Origin: Flectobacillus sp.
GTDB lineage: Bacteria > Bacteroidota > Bacteroidia > Cytophagales > Spirosomataceae
Assembly: GCA_029865665.1 (NCBI GenBank)
Contig: JARXAV010000130.1
Location: 1-10,606 of the forward strand
DNA: 10,606 nt
Direction of reading: 5' to 3'
The notes below the pieces were generated by a model that was given only the letters and a program-made list of their open reading frames with translations, did no database searches and was not told the origin of the DNA. The position numbers and the translations under genes are program-made. This document shows, piece by piece, positions 7,828-10,606 of the stretch (positions are counted from its first letter, which is position 1; each line of letters opens with the position of its first letter).

Positions 7828-8532
7828 ATGACCAGACCAAATACACCATCTTGCCAATCTTGCGAATTTAAGCAGTCATCTTTGTTTAAAAGTTGCTCGG
7901 CAACGGAGTTATCGACCCTTTCAGACAGCAAATGTTTTAATACCTATAAAAAAGGGCAAGTCATTTTCCATGAAGGCAACCGTCCTTTGGGGATTTTTTG
8001 TGTTTACAGTGGTAAAGTGAAAGTGAGTAGAATGGCATCAGACGGGAAAGAACAAATCATCCGTTTGGCAAAACAAGGGGATACCTTGGGCTTTCGCTCT
8101 TTAATCGACAATTCAAAATATACGGCATCGGCTGTGGCAATGGACGACTGCGATGTTTGTTTTGTACCAGCCACTGAATTCAATGACGTATTAAATCAAA
8201 ATAATCAAGTAACCAGCGATTTGATGCGTATGTTGGCAAAATCACTGGGCGAAACACAGGATAAATTTGTGCATTTAGCCATGAAACCCGTTCGTGAACG
8301 CCTAGCAGAAGCCTTATTATTACTAAAAACAACGTTTCAGAAAGAGGGAGAAAGCACTTTTTCAATAGCCATTTCTCGTGAAGATTTATCGTCTATTGTG
8401 GGTACAGCCAAAGAAACGGTCATTCGTTTCTTGTCTGAATTTAAAGAAGAAGGCATTGTTTCTACACATGGAAGCACGGTGACGATTCTGAAACCAGAAG
8501 TCTTAATGCGTATTAGTTCCATGTACGAATAG
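7828..8532 (+). CDS. Crp/Fnr family transcriptional regulator (Fnr-like)
   Basis: A cytoplasmic homodimeric regulator of 234 residues. The N-terminal cyclic-nucleotide-binding fold spans about 25-125 (KKGQVIFHEGNRPLGIFCVY, GDTLGFRSLI). A dimer helix follows (about 128-165), then a Crp-type winged helix-turn-helix (about 178-222, ISREDLSSIVGTAKETVIRF). The effector pocket lacks the Arg-Ser pair that binds cAMP in E. coli Crp, so cAMP is unlikely. Cysteines at 9, 12 and 23 plus 108 and 111 could bind a redox cofactor, but the spacing differs from E. coli Fnr. The recognition helix reads KETVIR, keeping Glu and Arg but with Ile where Fnr has Ser, so the half-site may not be TTGAT. I chose the ATG at 7828; the frame extends to a TTG at 7792. 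Neighbours (ccoI, usp, dehydrogenase) fit an oxygen- or redox-responsive role. Confidence 0.88.
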   Translation: MTRPNTPSCQSCEFKQSSLFKSCSATELSTLSDSKCFNTYKKGQVIFHEGNRPLGIFCVYSGKVKVSRMASDGKEQIIRLAKQGDTLGFRSLIDNSKYTASAVAMDDCDVCFVPATEFNDVLNQNNQVTSDLMRMLAKSLGETQDKFVHLAMKPVRERLAEALLLLKTTFQKEGESTFSIAISREDLSSIVGTAKETVIRFLSEFKEEGIVSTHGSTVTILKPEVLMRISSMYE

Positions 8533-8635
8533 TCTAACCTATGATTAACAGCTTACCGCCAAGAGCTAACATACACTTATGACAGGTCAATCCCAAAGCC
8601 TGATAAAAAACAGGTTTCGAGATGAACAATTATCA

Positions 8636-8666
8636 TTTCAACTCATAATGAGAATCTGTAATTTCG
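8636..8666 (+). promoter_or_regulatory. Candidate promoter of the stand-alone cNMP-fold gene
   Basis: TTTC (8636-8639), a 19-nt spacer and TAATTTCG (8659-8666) match the TTTG-N19-TAnnTTTG layout with one base off in each box. The spacer contains a perfect palindrome CTCAT-A-ATGAG (8642-8652) that could be an overlapping operator. Farther upstream, TGAC-AG-GTCA (8580-8589) is another short palindrome. These are sequence matches only. Confidence 0.4.
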
Positions 8667-8713
8667 TTTAGAGTTGACAAAAAAGAACCAGTTTTAATGT
8701 AGATTAATACAAC

Positions 8714-9088
8714 ATGATGTTAGATACGGAACGTAAAATATTGGCAAGTGGCATAGACCTCGGTTTTAAGGAGGGGGAACATCTTTATCGAGCAGGACAA
8801 AGTGCAGACTATGTTTTCTATTTAAAAGATGGAAAAATTGCGTTAATCAACGATCATAACAAAGATCAACCTATCGTGTTAAAAAATGCACGATGTTTTG
8901 TCGGACTCGAAGAATTTATCTCCGAAGAACCTCACCACTACAGCGTTAAGATTTTAGAAAACGCTGAAATGCTTGTTTTTGAACGTTCAATGATGATGCT
9001 CCTAATGGAAGAATACCCCCTTGCAAAACGCTATTTAATGTTAAAAATGTGTGATTATTTGGCGGCAAAAGATAAAGTGTTTGAGTAA
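8714..9088 (+). CDS. Stand-alone cyclic-nucleotide-binding-fold protein without a DNA-binding domain
   Basis: A 124-residue cytoplasmic protein resembling only the N-terminal half of a Crp/Fnr regulator. The beta-roll spans about 14-92 (KEGEHLYRAGQSADYVFYLKDGKIALI). A Gly-Leu-Glu-Glu turn (64-67) sits where cAMP-binding members have their phosphate cassette, but the following Arg is missing (HHYSVKI). It ends with the long dimer-type helix (about 93-118). There is no helix-turn-helix, and none can be read in the following DNA, which is repeat sequence from 9091. The ATG at 8714 is directly followed by a second ATG. It lies 181 nt after the Fnr-like gene on the same strand, so the two may be functionally linked. 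It may be a genuine one-domain sensor or a regulator that lost its C-terminus. Confidence 0.78.
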   Translation: MMLDTERKILASGIDLGFKEGEHLYRAGQSADYVFYLKDGKIALINDHNKDQPIVLKNARCFVGLEEFISEEPHHYSVKILENAEMLVFERSMMMLLMEEYPLAKRYLMLKMCDYLAAKDKVFE

Positions 9089-9276
9089 TCGTTTTTAATG
9101 CGTAATGATGAATGCGTAGTGCGTAATGGATAATGTGTAATGATTAATGGTGTGTACGTGGTGACTAATGGATAACTAGCTGATTAATAGATATATTACA
9201 ACTGCCAATTATTCATTTATTATTCCACTAGCATTCGCAATCCAACATTAACCATTACGCATTATCCATTACGCAT

Positions 9277-9445
9277 TAGTACTGTACGAAGGAATGAAAA
9301 ATAGTATTCTCTGACAAATTTTGTAAAACCCTTTTTTGACGATGGGCTAACACCCATCGCTAAGATATATCACCCTTTCAGGGCTAAGCCCTAGGTCTCG
9401 AAATTTAAATTTACCAAACGTTTCTCAATCCTTCGTACACTACTA
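9277..9445. mobile_element. MITE-like non-coding element, 169 bp, with terminal inverted repeats
   Basis: The ends are inverted repeats: TAGTACTGTACGAAGGA (from 9277) against TCCTTCGTACACTACTA (to 9445). Counting one or two bases outside, 9275-9301 matches 9421-9447 at 24 of 27 positions. The 9-bp direct repeat ATTACGCAT lies immediately outside each end (9268-9276 and 9446-9454). Removing the element plus one copy restores the 7-nt register of the host repeat. It has no open reading frame of note, so any movement would need a transposase supplied elsewhere. The transposase family is unknown. Confidence 0.7.
9340..9392. repeat. REP-like palindromes inside the MITE-like element
   Basis: CGATGGG (9340-9346) and CCCATCG (9353-9359) form a 7-bp hairpin with loop CTAACA. 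AGGGCT-A-AGCCCT (9380-9392) forms a second palindrome, which competes with CCCT-TTC-AGGG (9374-9383). GC-rich hairpins within AT-rich DNA, around GATGGG...CCCATCGCTAA, resemble short palindromic intergenic repeats I recall from other Bacteroidota; the family name is not known to me. A further AAATTTAAATTT palindrome is at 9401-9412. Confidence 0.6.
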
Positions 9446-9460
9446 ATTACGCATTCATCA

Positions 9461-10303
9461 TTACGCATTAAAAACTTCTTTCGCTGGCAAAATCAACATG
9501 GGAATTGTTAGGGTCTGAATGAAATGTTTTGTTACGCTGTGGTGTAACATTCGTTCTAAAAACCCACGTTCTTTCATCGCAAAAATTAATAAGTCAGGTT
9601 TGTGTTGCTTCACAAAATGTTCAATTCCCTCTTCAATTCCTTCGGCAAGATAGAGTTTTGTCGCCAATCCTTCTTCCTTAAATTCCTCCTCTAAGTGCTT
9701 AGTTACCTCACGGTCATTACTCAAATAAGGTTCATATAAGGTATGTACGTGCAGTAATTCGGGAGTTGCTTTCAAAATATGAGCTAAATCAATCACTTTT
9801 CTTGCTACCATCACTTCGTCTTTCTTAAAGTCAGCAGCATACACAATTTGCTTAATCTCATGCAACTCTGTTTGTTCTGGAATCACAAAAATTGGGCAAG
9901 TTGAATTCTGAGCAACATGATAGGCGTTAGACCCCATCAAACGCTCCATCGTTGTATGACGACCTCTTGTTCCCATCACCACAAAAACAGCTTCCTCATC
10001 TTCGTTATCAGCCATTTCGAACATCACATCCGTAATATTGCCGTATGCAGAAAAGGTATCAACCTCCACTCCTTCGATTTTCACTTGAGCTTCAAGAGCG
10101 GCTAATTGTTTCTCGCTTTCTTCCCGAGCAACCTCCACTTGCCCCTGAATGACAGAAGCTGCTTCATAGGTAAAAGCTGTTTCTATTTGATAAGCATGAA
10201 CAAGTTTTATTTTTAAATCCAAAGTTTTTGCCAGACTCACAGCAAAATCGGTGGCTTTCTTCGCCACAGCACTAAAATCGGTTGGAACAAGAATCGTATT
10301 CAT
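9461..10303 (-). CDS. Tandem-domain universal stress protein (UspA family)
   Basis: A 280-residue cytoplasmic stress protein with two UspA folds. Domain 1 (about 1-142) starts ILVPTDFSAVAKKATDFA and has the nucleotide-binding pattern G-2x-G-9x-GS at 111-125 (GTRGRHTTMERLMGS), so it should bind ATP. Domain 2 (about 149-273) begins KQIVYAADFKKDE and keeps the fold, but its loop reads AMKERGFLERMLHHSVTKHF without the glycines, so it probably does not bind ATP. Usp genes are often induced by energy or oxygen limitation, which fits the Fnr-like and CcoI neighbours. A TATGAC-N4-GTCATA palindrome sits 55-70 nt upstream. The final codons (VFNA and stop) come from the foldback repeat, so the native C-terminus may have been replaced. 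It converges on the cNMP-fold gene and diverges from the dehydrogenase. Confidence 0.9.
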   Translation of the reverse strand: MNTILVPTDFSAVAKKATDFAVSLAKTLDLKIKLVHAYQIETAFTYEAASVIQGQVEVAREESEKQLAALEAQVKIEGVEVDTFSAYGNITDVMFEMADNEDEEAVFVVMGTRGRHTTMERLMGSNAYHVAQNSTCPIFVIPEQTELHEIKQIVYAADFKKDEVMVARKVIDLAHILKATPELLHVHTLYEPYLSNDREVTKHLEEEFKEEGLATKLYLAEGIEEGIEHFVKQHKPDLLIFAMKERGFLERMLHHSVTKHFIQTLTIPMLILPAKEVFNA

Positions 10304-10357
10304 GGCTTTTGTTGTTTATTTTACGATATAAATATCCCAATGATAGCCCACAAAAAA

Positions 10358-10373
10358 TATGACCTTTGTCATA
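10358..10373. promoter_or_regulatory. Candidate operator palindrome upstream of usp
   Basis: TATGAC-CTTT-GTCATA is a perfect 6+6 palindrome with a 4-nt spacer, the same geometry as Crp/Fnr-family sites. Its centre is 62 nt upstream of the usp ATG, which would allow activation from about -40. Which protein binds it is inference; the Fnr-like regulator in this window is the obvious candidate. Confidence 0.45.
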
Positions 10374-10418
10374 CAAAATACTGATTACCAAAAACTTAAC
10401 TATTTTCAACAAAACTAA

Positions 10419-10433
10419 TAAAAGTCACTTTTA
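10419..10433. promoter_or_regulatory. Palindrome upstream of the dehydrogenase gene
   Basis: TAAAAGT-C-ACTTTTA is a perfect 7+7 palindrome around a single base, about 80 nt upstream of the dehydrogenase ATG and 40 nt upstream of its candidate -7 box. In a divergent intergenic region this could be an operator for either gene. AT-rich DNA makes chance palindromes common. Confidence 0.3.
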
Positions 10434-10472
10434 AAACCAGTTATTGTCATGCGTCAGCCCCATAAAAGCAAG

Positions 10473-10480
10473 TAATTTCG
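10473..10480 (+). promoter_or_regulatory. Possible -7 element of the dehydrogenase gene
   Basis: TAATTTCG lies 26 nt before the ATG at 10507, identical to the octamer upstream of the cNMP-fold gene and one base from TAnnTTTG. No well-placed -33 box is present, since the nearest TTG (10444) is 26 nt upstream. This may mean the promoter depends on an activator. Confidence 0.35.
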
Positions 10481-10506
10481 GGTGTCAATTAAACGAAAAA
10501 CTTATT

Positions 10507-10606
10507 ATGAAAACGATCATGTACAGCGTAAAAGGATTCGAAGAATCTTATTTACTACTCGCAAATCATAACCGCCATGAGCTAACCCTCACGAACAAAC
10601 CTCTCA
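10507..10606 (+). CDS. D-lactate-type 2-hydroxyacid dehydrogenase, N-terminal fragment (runs off the window)
   Basis: Only the first 33 codons are present, opening MKTIMYSVKGFEESYLLLAN and continuing to HELTLTNKPL at the edge. The pattern of a short beta strand with YS, then F-E/D-x-x-[YF]-L and a later HEL strand, matches the N-terminus of fermentative D-lactate dehydrogenases (E. coli LdhA begins MKLAVYSTKQYDKKYL). Such enzymes reduce pyruvate to D-lactate with NADH when oxygen is short, which agrees with the neighbouring genes. The catalytic residues and Rossmann motif lie outside the window, so the assignment rests on a short stretch. It is divergent from usp, with 203 nt between. Confidence 0.65.
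   Translation, partial: MKTIMYSVKGFEESYLLLANHNRHELTLTNKPL

Larger units (their letters stand above)
9091..9475. repeat. Foldback (giant imperfect hairpin) built of TAATGNN heptads, split by an insertion
   Basis: From 9096 to 9179 the plus strand runs in a strict 7-nt register (TAATGCG, TAATGAT, GAATGCG, TAGTGCG, TAATGGA and so on, 12 units). The inverted counterpart lies at 9243-9276 and 9455-9475. With the 9277-9445 insertion and one 9-bp direct repeat left out, 9091-9151 pairs with the right arm at about 57 of 61 positions, beginning with GTTTTTAATGCG (9091-9102) against CGCATTAAAAAC (9464-9475). Weaker pairing continues inward to a centre near 9194. It fills the space between two convergent genes and includes the last four codons and stop of the usp gene. 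No clear target duplication flanks it. Confidence 0.8.

Noticed and set aside
7463..7849. 128-codon minus-strand open frame across the ccoI start and the regulator promoter region
   Set aside because: It overlaps the N-terminal Cys-rich coding part of the ATPase in another frame and the divergent promoter region; its composition shows no family features.
8597..8616. CCTG-N8-CAGG hairpin after the Fnr-like gene as a terminator
   Set aside because: The stem is only 4 bp and no T-run follows, so termination here cannot be supported.
9091..9475. CRISPR array or simple microsatellite
   Set aside because: The 7-nt units have no spacers and no constant long repeat, and the inverted arm arrangement is not that of a microsatellite.
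9091..9475. Bidirectional intrinsic terminator for the convergent genes
   Set aside because: The stem base is followed by A/T bases that are themselves paired, with no free U-run on either strand. Termination may still occur here but is not shown by sequence.

Overview
The window looks like a chromosomal segment of a Bacteroidota bacterium, most likely order Cytophagales. The evidence is a SusC/SusD outer-membrane pair, a promoter element of the Bacteroidota TAnnTTTG type, no obvious Shine-Dalgarno sequences, AT-rich coding DNA, and periodic intergenic repeats of kinds often seen in this phylum. The genus cannot be fixed from the sequence alone.

Region 1 (1-5117): a minus-strand two-gene operon. 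A TACCTTTG promoter near 5075 drives a SusC/RagA-type TonB-dependent transporter (1926-4970). A SusD/RagB-type surface lipoprotein (196-1887) follows, and a strong hairpin terminator closes the operon at 125-171. No glycanase, sensor or anti-sigma gene is visible beside the pair, so the substrate is unknown. The susC leader holds a long-range inverted repeat, and the plug domain contains a recent 24-bp tandem duplication. The left edge (1-124) is non-coding and carries a 10-nt periodic repeat.

Region 2 (5118-10606): a group that suggests adaptation to low oxygen. It holds a CcoI/FixI-type copper P-type ATPase for cbb3 oxidase assembly (5268-7661, minus), then a divergent Crp/Fnr regulator (7828-8532, plus). 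Next come a stand-alone cyclic-nucleotide-binding-fold protein with no DNA-binding domain (8714-9088, plus) and a tandem universal stress protein (9461-10303, minus). The start of a probable D-lactate-type 2-hydroxyacid dehydrogenase (10507 to the edge, plus) lies at the right end. The usp-dehydrogenase intergenic region contains two clean palindromes that could be operators. Control of this set by the Fnr-like protein is inferred from gene content, not shown.

Region 3 (9091-9475): the most unusual structure, lying between the convergent cNMP-fold and usp genes. It is a nested repeat. A foldback sequence with roughly 90-nt arms, built from a 7-nt TAATGNN period, has been split in its right arm by a 169-bp MITE-like element. 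That element has about 25-bp terminal inverted repeats, a 9-bp flanking direct repeat and internal palindromes. Removing the element and one copy of the direct repeat restores both the 7-nt register and the pairing of the two arms. The outer end of the foldback supplies the last four codons and the stop of the usp gene.
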